Positions 31,878 through 44,400 of a stretch of DNA of 64,000 nucleotides are shown one piece after another. Origin of the DNA: Torymus aiolomorphi (lineage: Eukaryota > Arthropoda > Insecta > Hymenoptera > Torymidae); NCBI GenBank assembly GCA_036365515.1, contig CM070874.1, forward strand, positions 96,320,942-96,384,941, in the 5' to 3' direction. A program made the position numbers and the translations under genes. Numbering within the stretch: the stretch's first letter is position 1; each line of letters begins with the position of its first letter. A model generated the notes under the pieces. The model did not search any database. It was not told where the DNA came from and saw nothing but the letters and a program-made list of their open reading frames with translations.

Positions 31878-32543
31878 TTAAAAAAGCCGCCGTCGTACTC
31901 CGTCTATGTCTTGCTGACGTCGCCTTGATGGAAGTTTTTCCAAAATCATAACGTCTTCTTCATCTTCTTCAGTGAGGTCGATAATTTCAACCGGAGTGCA
32001 ATCCATCACCTCGACCTCGCCGCAGCGTATATCTTCTGCGGGGACTTCATAATATAACTGCTCTACGGGATCGTATAGCAGTATATTATCCGGTGACGCT
32101 ATTTGTAGGGCAGAAGAGGATGAAGAAGACGGTGGAGGACTAAGCGAGTCCTGAACTTCAATCGATGAGTTGGCTCCCTCAAACATCAACAGCCACACAT
32201 CGAATGACATAGGCGCTGGCGGAGATGGCGGTAGCGATGGCACTGCGAAACCGAATGGTGGTGCCAATTGAGGAGACGGCGTCGATGATGAAGACGGCAT
32301 GGGCAGCTGGAGAATCTCATCGTAAAAACGAAGAGGTGATGATGGTGGCGGTGGAGATGACGGTGTTGGTGAAACCAATACCTCTTCGCTTCGCTGCCGC
32401 TGCACTAGAGAAAATGATGGAGAGGAAATCGGTGGCTGATCTATCACAATCTCCTCGCCCCAGTCCTCCTGTAGAGCCGCTAGCTGCCTCCGGATCATCT
32501 CCTCAATATCTTCTGCGTTGCACTCTTTCACGATGAAATCCAT
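31878..32543 (-). CDS. Array copy 11: 221-residue hub-like protein
   Basis: Full-length, motifs intact; differs from the consensus protein only by E14. Confidence 0.85.
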   Translation of the reverse strand: MDFIVKECNAEDIEEMIRRQLAALQEDWGEEIVIDQPPISSPSFSLVQRQRSEEVLVSPTPSSPPPPSSPLRFYDEILQLPMPSSSSTPSPQLAPPFGFAVPSLPPSPPAPMSFDVWLLMFEGANSSIEVQDSLSPPPSSSSSSALQIASPDNILLYDPVEQLYYEVPAEDIRCGEVEVMDCTPVEIIDLTEEDEEDVMILEKLPSRRRQQDIDGVRRRLF

Positions 32544-32679
32544 TTCAAAGCTGAATTTTGAGTGAGTTCGATGCGCTGAAGCATCGTACTTTTATAGTCC
32601 ACGAGTCGCCGCCGCGGCCGCTCGAGCGCGCTCATTGGTCGCGAATTGGTAGAAGGGGAAGCAGTTGCTGTCAGCACCG

Positions 32680-32767
<88 letters not shown>

Positions 32768-32960
32768 CCTGTAAAAAATTGAAATATAATTTTTTTTTCT
32801 CTTAAAATAAGAGTTGAACATAATATATATTGAATAAATATTTTCAAATAATTTGCACCAATGTTTAAATAAAATTAGGGCCCTGAAAAGGGCCAATTGG
32901 TTTTAGTCCTGAAAGGACTGTTTAATTTTGGCCCTGAAAGGACCGATTGAATTTTTTTAA

Positions 32961-33626
32961 TTAAAAAAGCCGCCGTCGTACTCCGTCTATGTCTTGCTGA
33001 CGTCGCCTTGATGGAAGTTTTTCCAAAATCATAACGTCTTCTTCATCTTCTTCAGTGAGGTCGATAATTTCAACCGGAGTGCAATCCATCACCTCGACCT
33101 CGCCGCAGCGTATATCTTCTGCGGGGACTTCATAATATAACTGCTCTACGGGATCGTATAGCAGTATATTATCCGGTGACGCTATTTGTAGGGCAGAAGA
33201 GGATGAAGAAGACGGTGGAGGACTAAGCGAGTCCTGAACTACAATCGATGAGTTGGCTCCCTCAAACATCAACAGCCACACATCGAATGACATAGGCGCT
33301 GGCGGAGATGGCGGTAGCGATGGCACTGCGAAACCGAATGGTGGTGCCAATTGAGGAGACGGCGTCGATGATGAAGACGGCATGGGCAGCTGGAGAATCT
33401 CATCGTAAAAACGAAGAGGTGATGATGGTGGCGGTGGAGATGACGGTGTTGGTGAAACCAATACCTCTTCGCTTCGCTGCCGCTGCACTAGAGAAAATGA
33501 TGGAGAGGAAATCGGTGGCTGATCTATCACAATCTCCTCGCCCCAGTCCTCCTGTAGAGCCGCTAGCTGCCTCCGGATCATCTCCTGAATATCTTATGCG
33601 TTGCACTCTTTCACGATGAAATCCAT
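32961..33626 (-). pseudogene. Array copy 12: nonsense codon at residue 11
   Basis: A C-to-A change on the plus strand at 33597 turns codon 11 into a stop. The rest of the frame is open, and the next ATG is codon 16 (33581), which would give a 206-residue product lacking the first part of the N-terminal helix. It carries V129. Its 3' flank has several substitutions (near 32790-32812) not seen in other units. Confidence 0.85.
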
Positions 33627-33761
33627 TTCAAAGCTGAATTTTGAATGAGTTCGATGCGCTGAAGCATCGTACTTTTATAGTCCACGAGTCGCCGCCGCGG
33701 CCGCTCGAGCGCGCTCATTGGTCGCGAATTGGTAGAAGGGAAGCAGTTGCTGTCAGCACCG

Positions 33762-33858
<97 letters not shown>

Positions 33859-34055
33859 TAAAGGGTGTAAAAAAGAGAAATATAATTTTTTTTGCTCTTA
33901 AAAGAACAGTTGAACATAATATATATTGAATAAATATTTTCAAATAATTTGCACCAATGTTTAAATAAAATTAGGGCCCTGAAAAGGGCCAATTGGTTTT
34001 AGTCCTGAAAGGACTGTTTAATTTTGGCCCTGAAAGGACCGATTGAATTTTTTAA

Positions 34056-34721
34056 TTAAAAAAGCCGCCGTCGTACTCCGTCTATGTCTTGCTGACGTCG
34101 CCTTGATGGAAGTTTTTCCAAAATCATAACGTCTTCTTCATCTTCTTCAGTGAGGTCGATAATTTCAACCGGAGTGCAATCCATCACCTCGACCTCGCCG
34201 CAGCGTATATCTTCTGCGGGGACTTCATAATATAACTGCTCTACGGGATCGTATAGCAGTATATTATCCGGTGACGCTATTTGTAGGGCAGAAGAGGATG
34301 AAGAAGACGGTGGAGGACTAAGCGAGTCCTGAACTACAATCGATGAGTTGGCTCCCTCAAACATCAACAGCCACACATCGAATGACATAGGCGCTGGCGG
34401 AGATGGCGGTAGCGATGGCACTACGAAACCGAATGGTGGTGCCAATTGAGGAGACGGCGTCGATGATGAAGACGGCATGGGCAGCTGGAGAATCTCATCG
34501 TAAAAACGAAGAGGTGATGATGGTGGCGGTGGAGATGACGGTGTTGGTGAAACCAATACCTCATCGCTTCGCTGCCGCTGCACTAGAGAAAATGATGGAG
34601 AGGAAATCGGTGGCTGATCTATCACAATCTCCTCGCCCCAGTCCTCCTGTAGAGCCGCTAGCTGCCTCCGGATCATCTCCTGAATATCTTCTGCGTTGCA
34701 CTCTTTCACGATGAAATCCAT
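34056..34721 (-). CDS. Array copy 13: 221-residue hub-like protein
   Basis: Full-length, motifs intact. Own residues are D53 and V100, with V129 as in copy 12. The T run before the stop is one base shorter. Confidence 0.85.
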   Translation of the reverse strand: MDFIVKECNAEDIQEMIRRQLAALQEDWGEEIVIDQPPISSPSFSLVQRQRSDEVLVSPTPSSPPPPSSPLRFYDEILQLPMPSSSSTPSPQLAPPFGFVVPSLPPSPPAPMSFDVWLLMFEGANSSIVVQDSLSPPPSSSSSSALQIASPDNILLYDPVEQLYYEVPAEDIRCGEVEVMDCTPVEIIDLTEEDEEDVMILEKLPSRRRQQDIDGVRRRLF

Positions 34722-34857
34722 TTCAAAGCTGAATTTTGAGTGAGTTCGATGCGCTGAAGCATCGTACTTTTATAGTCCACGAGTCGCCGCCGCGGCCGCT
34801 CGAGCGCGCTCATTGGTCGCGAATTGGTAGAAGGGGAAGCAGTTGCTGTCAGCACCG

Positions 34858-34941
<84 letters not shown>

Positions 34942-35134
34942 CCTGTAAAAAATTGAAATATAATTTTTTTTGCTCTTAAAAGAACAGTTGAACATAATAT
35001 ATATTGAATAAATATTTTCAAATAATTTGCACCAATGTTTAAATAAAATTAGGGCCCTGAAAAGGGCCAATTGGTTTTAGTCCTGAAAGGACTGTTTAAT
35101 TTTGGCCCTGAAAGGACCGATTGAATTTTTTTAA

Positions 35135-35800
35135 TTAAAAAAGCCGCCGTCGTACTCCGTCTATGTCTTGCTGACGTCGCCTTGATGGAAGTTTTTCCAA
35201 AATCATAACGTCTTCTTCATCTTCTTCAGTGAGGTCGATAATTTCAACCGGAGTGCAATCCATCACCTCGACCTCGCCGCAGCGTATATCTTCTGCGGGG
35301 ACTTCATAATATAACTGCTCTACGGGATCGTATAGCAGTATATTATCCGGTGACGCTATTTGTAGGGCAGAAGAGGATGAAGAAGACGGTGGAGGACTAA
35401 GCGAGTCCTGAACTTCAATCGATGAGTTGGCTCCCTCAAACATCAACAGCCACACATCGAATGACATAGGCGCTGGCGGAGATGGCGGTAGCGATGGCAC
35501 TGCGAAACCGAATGGTGGTGCCAATTGAGGAGACGGCGTCGATGATGAAGACGGCATGGGCAGCTGGAGAATCTCATCGTAAAAACGAAGAGGCGATGAT
35601 GGTGGCGGTGGAGATGACGGTGTTGGTGAAACCAATACCTCTTCGCTTCGCTGCCGCTGCACTAGAGAAAATGATGGAGAGGAAATCGGTGGCTGATCTA
35701 TCACAATCTCCTCGCCCCAGTCCTCCTGTAGAGCCGCTAGCTGCCTCCGGATCATCTCCTGAATATCTTCTGCGTTGCACTCTTTCACGATGAAATCCAT
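35135..35800 (-). CDS. Array copy 14: 221-residue hub-like protein (consensus)
   Basis: The predicted protein equals the copy consensus and is identical to copy 15. The leader differs slightly from other copies near 35816-35828, which changes the initiator region. Confidence 0.85.
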   Translation of the reverse strand: MDFIVKECNAEDIQEMIRRQLAALQEDWGEEIVIDQPPISSPSFSLVQRQRSEEVLVSPTPSSPPPPSSPLRFYDEILQLPMPSSSSTPSPQLAPPFGFAVPSLPPSPPAPMSFDVWLLMFEGANSSIEVQDSLSPPPSSSSSSALQIASPDNILLYDPVEQLYYEVPAEDIRCGEVEVMDCTPVEIIDLTEEDEEDVMILEKLPSRRRQQDIDGVRRRLF

Positions 35801-35938
35801 TTCAAAGCTGAATTTTTAATGAGTTATATGCGCTGAAGCATCGTACTTTTATAGTCCACGAGTCGCCGCCGCGGCCGCTCGAGCGCGCTCATTGGTCGCG
35901 AATTGGTAGAAGGGGAAGCAGTTGCTGTCAGCACCGCT

Positions 35939-36016
<78 letters not shown>

Positions 36017-36209
36017 CCTGTAAAAAATTGAAATATAATTTTTTTTGCTCTTAAAAGAACAGTTGAACATAATATATATTGAATAAATATTTTCAAATAA
36101 TTTGCACCAATGTTTAAATAAAATTAGGGCCCTGAAAAGGGCCAATTGGATTTAGTCCTGAAAGGACTGTTTAATTTTGGCCCTGAAAGGACCGATTGAA
36201 TTTTTTTAA

Positions 36210-36875
36210 TTAAAAAAGCCGCCGTCGTACTCCGTCTATGTCTTGCTGACGTCGCCTTGATGGAAGTTTTTCCAAAATCATAACGTCTTCTTCATCTTCT
36301 TCAGTGAGGTCGATAATTTCAACCGGAGTGCAATCCATCACCTCGACCTCGCCGCAGCGTATATCTTCTGCGGGGACTTCATAATATAACTGCTCTACGG
36401 GATCGTATAGCAGTATATTATCCGGTGACGCTATTTGTAGGGCAGAAGAGGATGAAGAAGACGGTGGAGGACTAAGCGAGTCCTGAACTTCAATCGATGA
36501 GTTGGCTCCCTCAAACATCAACAGCCACACATCGAATGACATAGGCGCTGGCGGAGATGGCGGTAGCGATGGCACTGCGAAACCGAATGGTGGTGCCAAT
36601 TGAGGAGACGGCGTCGATGATGAAGACGGCATGGGCAGCTGGAGAATCTCATCGTAAAAACGAAGAGGTGATGATGGTGGCGGTGGAGATGACGGTGTTG
36701 GTGAAACCAATACCTCTTCGCTTCGCTGCCGCTGCACTAGAGAAAATGATGGAGAGGAAATCGGTGGCTGATCTATCACAATCTCCTCGCCCCAGTCCTC
36801 CTGTAGAGCCGCTAGCTGCCTCCGGATCATCTCCTGAATATCTTCTGCGTTGCACTCTTTCACGATGAAATCCAT
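36210..36875 (-). CDS. Array copy 15: 221-residue hub-like protein (consensus)
   Basis: Predicted protein identical to copy 14. Promoter with TCATTC initiator and intact stem-loops. Confidence 0.85.
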   Translation of the reverse strand: MDFIVKECNAEDIQEMIRRQLAALQEDWGEEIVIDQPPISSPSFSLVQRQRSEEVLVSPTPSSPPPPSSPLRFYDEILQLPMPSSSSTPSPQLAPPFGFAVPSLPPSPPAPMSFDVWLLMFEGANSSIEVQDSLSPPPSSSSSSALQIASPDNILLYDPVEQLYYEVPAEDIRCGEVEVMDCTPVEIIDLTEEDEEDVMILEKLPSRRRQQDIDGVRRRLF

Positions 36876-37011
36876 TTCAAAGCTGAATTTTGAATGAGTT
36901 CGATGCGCTGAAGCATCGTACTTTTATAGTCCACGAGTCGCCGCCGCGGCCGCTCGAGCGCGCTCATTGGTCGCGAATTGGTAGAAGGGGAAGCAGTTGC
37001 TGTCAGCACCG

Positions 37012-37103
<92 letters not shown>

Positions 37104-37296
37104 CCTGTAAAAAATTGAAATATAATTTTTTTTGCTCTTAAAAGAACAGTTGAACATAATATATATTGAATAAATATTTTCAAATAATTTGCACCAATGT
37201 TTAAATAAAATTAGGGCCCTGAAAAGGGCCAATTGGTTTTAGTCCTGAAAGGACTGTTTAATTTTGGCCCTGAAAGGACCGATTGAATTTTTTTAA

Positions 37297-37962
37297 TTAA
37301 AAAAGCCGCCGTCGTACTCCGTCTATGTCTTGCTGACGTCGCCTTGATGGAAGTTTTTCCAAAATCATAACGTCTTCTTCATCTTCTTCAGTGAGGTCGA
37401 TAATTTCAACCGGAGTGCAATCCATCACCTCGACCTCGCCGCAGCGTATATCTTCTGCGGGGACTTCATAATATAACTGCTCTACGGGATCGTATAGCAG
37501 TATATTATCCGGTGACGCTATTTGTAGGGCAGAAGAGGATGAAGAAGACGGTGGAGGACTAAGCGAGTCCTGAACTTCAATCGATGAGTTGGCTCCCTCA
37601 AACATCAACAGCCACACATCGAATGACATAGGCGCTGGCGGAGATGGCGGTAGCGATGGCACTGCGAAACCGAATGGTGGTGCCAATTGAGGAGACGGCG
37701 TCGATGATGAAGACGGCATGGGCAGCTGGAGAATCTCATCGTAAAAACGAAGAGGTGATGATGGTGGCGGTGGAGATGACGGTGTTGGTGAAACCAATAC
37801 CTCTTCGCTTCGCTGCCGCTGCACTGGAGAAAATGATGGAGAGGAAATCGGTGCCTGATCTATCACAATCTCCTTGCCCCAGTCCTTCTGTAGAGCCGCT
37901 AGGTGCCTCCGGATCATCTCCTGAATATCTTCTGCGTTGCACTCTTTCACGATGAAATCCAT
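37297..37962 (-). CDS. Array copy 16: edge copy, most diverged N-terminus
   Basis: Full-length with all C-terminal motifs, but the first 50 codons differ at H20, K26, K30, A37 and P46, removing negative charge from the N-terminal segment. Divergence only at the array edge is typical of edge copies that escape homogenisation. Confidence 0.85.
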   Translation of the reverse strand: MDFIVKECNAEDIQEMIRRHLAALQKDWGKEIVIDQAPISSPSFSPVQRQRSEEVLVSPTPSSPPPPSSPLRFYDEILQLPMPSSSSTPSPQLAPPFGFAVPSLPPSPPAPMSFDVWLLMFEGANSSIEVQDSLSPPPSSSSSSALQIASPDNILLYDPVEQLYYEVPAEDIRCGEVEVMDCTPVEIIDLTEEDEEDVMILEKLPSRRRQQDIDGVRRRLF

Positions 37963-38102
37963 TTCAAAGCTGAATTTTGCTTGAGTTCGATGCGCTGAAG
38001 CATCGTACTTTTATAGTCCACGAGTCGCCGCCGCGGCCGCTCGAGGGCGCTCATTGGTCGCGAATTGGTAGAAGGGGAAGCAGTTGCTGTCAGCACCGCG
38101 TG

Positions 38103-38330
38103 TATAAAATACACCGCGCGCGCGAATGCCGTGTTCATTCCGCGCGCGAGGCCCTTCACGCGCGCACGCACCTGCAACGTGCCCTCGAATCTACATCTTC
38201 GTTGGAGAGCCAAGCCGTCCACCGTATATGCTCTACCACAAGGCACAGGAGGGCGCAGCTATTCGACATGAGGCTCAATCGCGCCCACATGTGGCTCACA
38301 CACCATCACAAAAGGAAGGAAGGAAGGAAG
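38103..38330 (+). promoter_or_regulatory. Divergent promoter and possible first exon at the array edge
   Basis: Facing away from copy 16: TATAAAAT at 38103-38110 and TCATTC with its A at 38137, 34 nt downstream. Transcribed sequence would run through a CG-rich segment to a GTAAGT donor-like site at about 38328. Only short ORFs follow, so a non-coding or spliced transcript is possible. Confidence 0.4.
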
Positions 38331-38342
38331 TAAGTGTAGCCG

Positions 38343-39330
<988 letters not shown>

Positions 39331-39527
39331 CGTATGTTTTTCTCTCTCGCGATAGTTACATGCGCAGGCGACTATGGCGCACCTTAAATAGTCAGCCTTT
39401 ATCGCCCGCATTTGCACGCGTTTGAGAGATCATTTTAGTAAACAGTGTTTACACTGCCGCCGCGCGACCGCTATTTCTTCGATGCTCTCTCTCTCGCTCG
39501 TGAATCGCTGTGTATGTGCACGAATTG

Positions 39528-39736
<209 letters not shown>

Positions 39737-39817
39737 TATAGGAGTGTGCGCGCTCGTGCTCTGTGTATATGTGTACATGCGTGCGTGTATAGCCATAGGT
39801 CGCGCGCTAAACCATAT

Positions 39818-40300
39818 GCATAGGACGTGCGCTTATTCAGTGTAAATATTTCGCGCGACCGCCACATTGTCGCGTGTTTACAACAGCGCAGCGTTCTGCT
39901 CTCATATCTTTTTTTTTTTTAACAGAAACGATTTCCATTATGCATAGGACGTGCTCTTATGCAGTCTAAATACTTACTGGAACTCAAAATTAAAACATAT
40001 GAGATTGTTACGTTTATTCTATATTACTGTATATATTCTGTACAGCTTATTGTGGTGACAGATTTCATCACTTTTTAAAGAGTGGATTTGTTTTAATTAT
40101 TTAGTTAAAATGTTTAAAAATAAAATTTCATATAGTAAATTAATTATGAAGCTAACAATCTAATTGTTTTAGGAGAAAATTTCAGATCTATAGCAAACAT
40201 TTTCAATAATTCGCATATTTAGTTTAACATAAATAACTACACGCAGATATGATAATATATATATTATTTATTCATTTATATTTAGAGTATGTCTGTGTGA
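39818..40300. repeat. Spacer with a 33-bp direct repeat
   Basis: ATGCATAGGACGTGC plus following bases occurs at 39818 and again at 39939. The remainder up to the first virus-like gene is AT-rich without genes. I could not find the terminal repeat of the virus-like element here. Confidence 0.6.
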
Positions 40301-40307
40301 ATATAAT

Positions 40308-41152
40308 TTAATTATACATTAAGTGAAATGACTCCATTTTTTCTTCATGATGTTGCTCGAGCATCCACTTTTTCATGGCCATTGCGTTTCGAAGGGCACA
40401 TACTGGGAAATCGCAACCGAAATGATTATTACACGAAAGAGGGTCCGCTGGGAGCTTTCTTAAAGACGGACATCCCAAACCTTCGATGTTGAAAACTAAT
40501 CTGAAATAATATAATTGATTAGAATTTCTTTTTATGAAATCTGTTGTCACGATAAGACTGTTTTGGCGCGAAAGTCTAATATATTTGAATTTTCAGGATT
40601 AAATTCTTGAGTATTTAAAAAAAAAAAAAATGAATAGTATAAATAAATTTTGACTATAGGCGCGAAAAGCTAATATTTGAATTTTAACATTGAATAATTA
40701 AAATAGTATAAGAAAAAATTTAATTATTTTATTAAAAAAAAAATATACTATTATCGTACAACTTAACATATTGAAACTAACTTGAGCATGTTCATATACG
40801 TAAAAAAAATTTTTTTTTTAACTACTTACCGGTCAGAGAAAAATCTTTGCAACCATTTTGTTTTCTCCAACCCTTTTACATATATCTTTGCTCCGTTGAG
40901 CACACCGTGTAGAGTGTTGCTAAGCTCTTCATACGGAATATTGCCTACTCTCCACATAATTCCGTGGAAATTCTCTTCAAGCCATCTATTTTCAGACTTA
41001 TTTTTGTCCAACAGCTTTTCCCAAGCATGAGGTAGTTTGAAGAGGAAGACAGACGGTGTAGGGTCTTCCTCGAAAGGGATGACGGCTACCTCCTTGAAAA
41101 CGAATTCGTTCAAGGTAATCTTGAATCCTTGCACGTCGACAATGTACTTCAT
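40308..41152 (-). CDS. 171-residue virus-element protein, left paralog
   Basis: Exons 41152-40830 and 40500-40308 (GTAAGT...TTTCAG intron) give 171 codons in phase. The N-terminus has DVQGFK, then FVFKEVAV, a NRWLEENFHG block and AKIYVKGLEKTKWL. The C-terminus has Cys/His residues (CNNHFGCDFPVCAL), probably zinc binding. A paralog of the same length lies at 53201-53716, reading the opposite way. This family recurs in arthropod Polinton-like elements as I recall; an RNase H/DEDD-nuclease-like fold is my guess from the conserved acidic starts. Function unknown. Confidence 0.75.
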
Positions 41153-41164
41153 TGTGCTTCTGCA

Positions 41165-41250
41165 ACTGATGCGACTGGTGCGACTGCTCCGACTGCTGCG
41201 CCTGCTCCGACTGCTGCGACTGCTGCGACTGCTGCGACTGCTGTTACTGC
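41165..41250 (-). repeat. 9-bp minisatellite in the leader of the left paralog
   Basis: About nine copies of GCGACTGCT/CCGACTGCT between the ATG at 41152 and the predicted initiator at 41276. Confidence 0.85.
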
Positions 41251-41275
41251 TCTCGAACGAGAGCAGAGAAGCGAA

Positions 41276-41427
41276 TGAGATTTTTTACCTCACGTGGTTA
41301 CTTTTATATCCTCCACGTTAGCGCTTTTCCCCCACTGCTCGTTTTTGACCAATCACGTTATTTTCCCCCACCCCACACTTAATAACCAATCACAATCGAT
41401 CTCTCTTCTCAGCTCAGAGATAAAAGG
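41276..41427. promoter_or_regulatory. Divergent promoter pair of the virus-like element
   Basis: Minus: TATAAAAG (41308-41301) with TCATTC A at 41276, 32 nt on, serving the left 171-residue gene. Plus: GATAAAAGG (41419-41427) serving the polymerase gene whose ATG is at 41490, with TTAGTCC about 30 nt on. CCAAT-type motifs (ACCAATCACG, ACCAATCACA) lie between them. Confidence 0.65.
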
Positions 41428-41489
41428 CGTTGCGTTGACGTTGGAAAATTAGTCCTCTGCTCCGAGTCGTCGAGAGCAGTTGTATCAAG

Positions 41490-44400
41490 ATGGCGCAAGA
41501 GTTTATGGATATAGGTCTTAACCTATGGAAAACCTACAAGAACACTATGAATGATGTTGACAATGAGGACGATGACAGATGGTTATGGATGGGTAATGTT
41601 GCTCTACGCAGAGCCAGAAATTCATCGCGTAACTTTTCAGAGGATGAAAAGCGGCAGCTTGAAGTTGCTGTCATGCTTATAAAAAACGTAATGAAATTGA
41701 TAAAAGAACGTCGCATAAGAATTAACGCGAATAATCCTGCAGTCGTCGATCTAAGTACCTCAAATCATTCGAATAATCCTGCAGTCGCTGGTCTGAGTAG
41801 CCCAAATCATGTGAATAATCCTGTCGTCGCCGATGACTCAGTTCAATCTAACATCGCTCAAGATTGTAAGGATACAGCTCTTATGTTATGGAGAGCGTAC
41901 CAGACCATACTGAGTGGTCGCGCTGATGATGACATCAACAGATACATAGAGATGGGACATGCCGCTCTACTCAAAGTCCAAAATTCATCGCAAAACTTGT
42001 CTGTGCCCGATAAGCAGAAACTTCAAGCTGGAGTCGCACTTATTAACAGCGTTGTACATCTGTTGAGTGAACGTCGCGTAGGTGCAGGTCTGAACGAGAA
42101 TAATCCTGCAGAAAATAATCCTGCAGTCATTTGGGACGACGTTCAGTCAGCCTTTGAAAATCGAATAAAAACAGGAGTTATTACTAATCGACGGCATCTC
42201 GATCTATTAGCTTTCATGAAAGATGCTAAAAAGCAGTTCATTGCGAAAGTCACTGAAGCTCTCGAGGAACATCCTGCTCTCAAAGTTAACACGGTCTTGG
42301 CTGCTGAGTACATAATTGTAAAGGACGACGAGGAAACTGTCGATATTAAATATTTTAATACAAAGACTGCTCCCATCTATTCGACGACAGATTTAAATGA
42401 GTGGTTTGTGATGAATGTGCAGCAGCCTATCGACACAGAAATGGAAGAATTTCAAGAGCGAGAATCGGGCTGGTCGCTCAAATCAATTTTAAATTTAGTT
42501 ATAAATATATATAACTACAATCCAATGAGAGGAAGCTCTTATATAGATTTGCCTCCATTTATCAAGAATAAGAAGGCATGTGTCAACGTAAAGAATGATG
42601 ATAACGAGTGTTTTCGTTGGGCTATTTTGTCAGCGCTACATCCTAATAATGACAATACAAATCGAGTAGCTTCCTACGTTTCATACAAAAATGAACTCAG
42701 CTTCGAGGGGATTGAATTTCCAGTAGATCCCAGAAAAATTGACAAATTTGAAAAACAAAATGATGTTTCGGTTAATCTCTATTATTTGAAGAAAAAGGGA
42801 AAATTTTTTGACATCCTACCCCGACACTTAACATCTTACAAGAAAGAAAAGCATGTCAATTTACTTCTTGTCGAAAGTCATTACGTAGATGAGGAGGAGG
42901 AGGAGGAGGAGGAAGAGACTCGTGACAGTTTTGACATAGTATTTAAAAATCACTATGTGTGGATCAAAAATTTATCAAGACTCGTACGAAGTCAGGTATC
43001 TGCTCACACTCACAAAAGTTATATCTGTGATAGATGTTTACATTTTTTCTAGTCTGAAGAGAAGCTGATGAAGCATACGGTTGATTGCGAAAAAATTAAT
43101 AAGCGTAAAATTACGCTCCCCTCGAACAAAGACAGTATTTTACAGTTTAAAAACTTTGGCTGTAAAAATCGAGTTCCATTCGTAATATATGCAGACTTCG
43201 AATGCATATTAGAGCCAGTGACTGACAATGAACGATCTTATCAAAGTCACAAACCATTCAGCGTGGGTTTCTTTATTAAATGTAGCTATGATAATAGTAT
43301 TTCAGAATACAAAAGCTCCAGACAAGAAGGAGAAGAAGCTGAATCTCCAGCTACATGGTTTGTGCAAAGTCTTCACTCTTTAGCTGTGAAACTAAATAAT
43401 GCTTATAAAAATCCACGGCCGATGATTGACTTGTCGCCTCTCGAAAATATAAGGTTCGAAGACCCTTGTGTATGTCACATTTGTGAGGTGCCATTTACCG
43501 ATGCTGATAAGAGAGTTTGCGACCACTGTCATTTAACTGGAAAGTGAGTATTATTGATTTTCTTTATTAATTTTCTTTATTAATTTTCTAAAATTGTTAC
43601 AGATATCGGGGACCTGCACACAACAAATGTAATCTCAGTTTCCAAGATTCGAGAACCATCCCGATAGTATTTCACAACTTGAGTGGATACGATTCACATC
43701 TCTTTATTAGAGAAGTAGCGACATGCTTCCCAGGACGAGTTTCACTACTTCCACAAACAAAAGAGAAATATATTTCTTTTACTAAGTTTGTGGAAGGTAC
43801 AGACATCAATTTGAGATTTATTGATTCTTTCAAATTCATGGCATCGTCTCGGGATAAGTTGTCATCATATTTGGAGAAGCTTGATACTTTAGAGTGCATG
43901 TTCAAGCAAGATGGATTCAATGATGAACAGATTGCCCTCTTAAAAAGAAAAGGAATATTTCCTTATGACTATGTCTCATCGTTTGGAAAGTTGAAGGAGA
44001 CGAATCTTTCTTCGAAGGATGATTTCTTCAGCAGTTTATATAATACCAACATCAGCGATGAGGATTATGAGCATGCGCAACACGTTTGGCAGAGTTTTAA
44101 CGTTCAAGATCTTGGTCAATATTCCGACTTATACCTCAAGACAGACGTCATACTGCTGGCTGAAGTTTTTGAAAACTTTAGAAATAACTGTCTTGTGGCT
44201 TACGAGTTGGATCCTGCACATTACTACACAACCCCTGGACTGTCGTGGGATGCTATGCTCAAAAATACTCAGGTATAAATTTAATTATTGAAAAATATCA
44301 CTTTATTATTCTAAAAAGAACTTTCTTACAGGTCAAACTCGAACTTCTCACAGATGTGGACATGTTGCTGTTTATCGAGCGCGGCATACAGGGAGGAATC

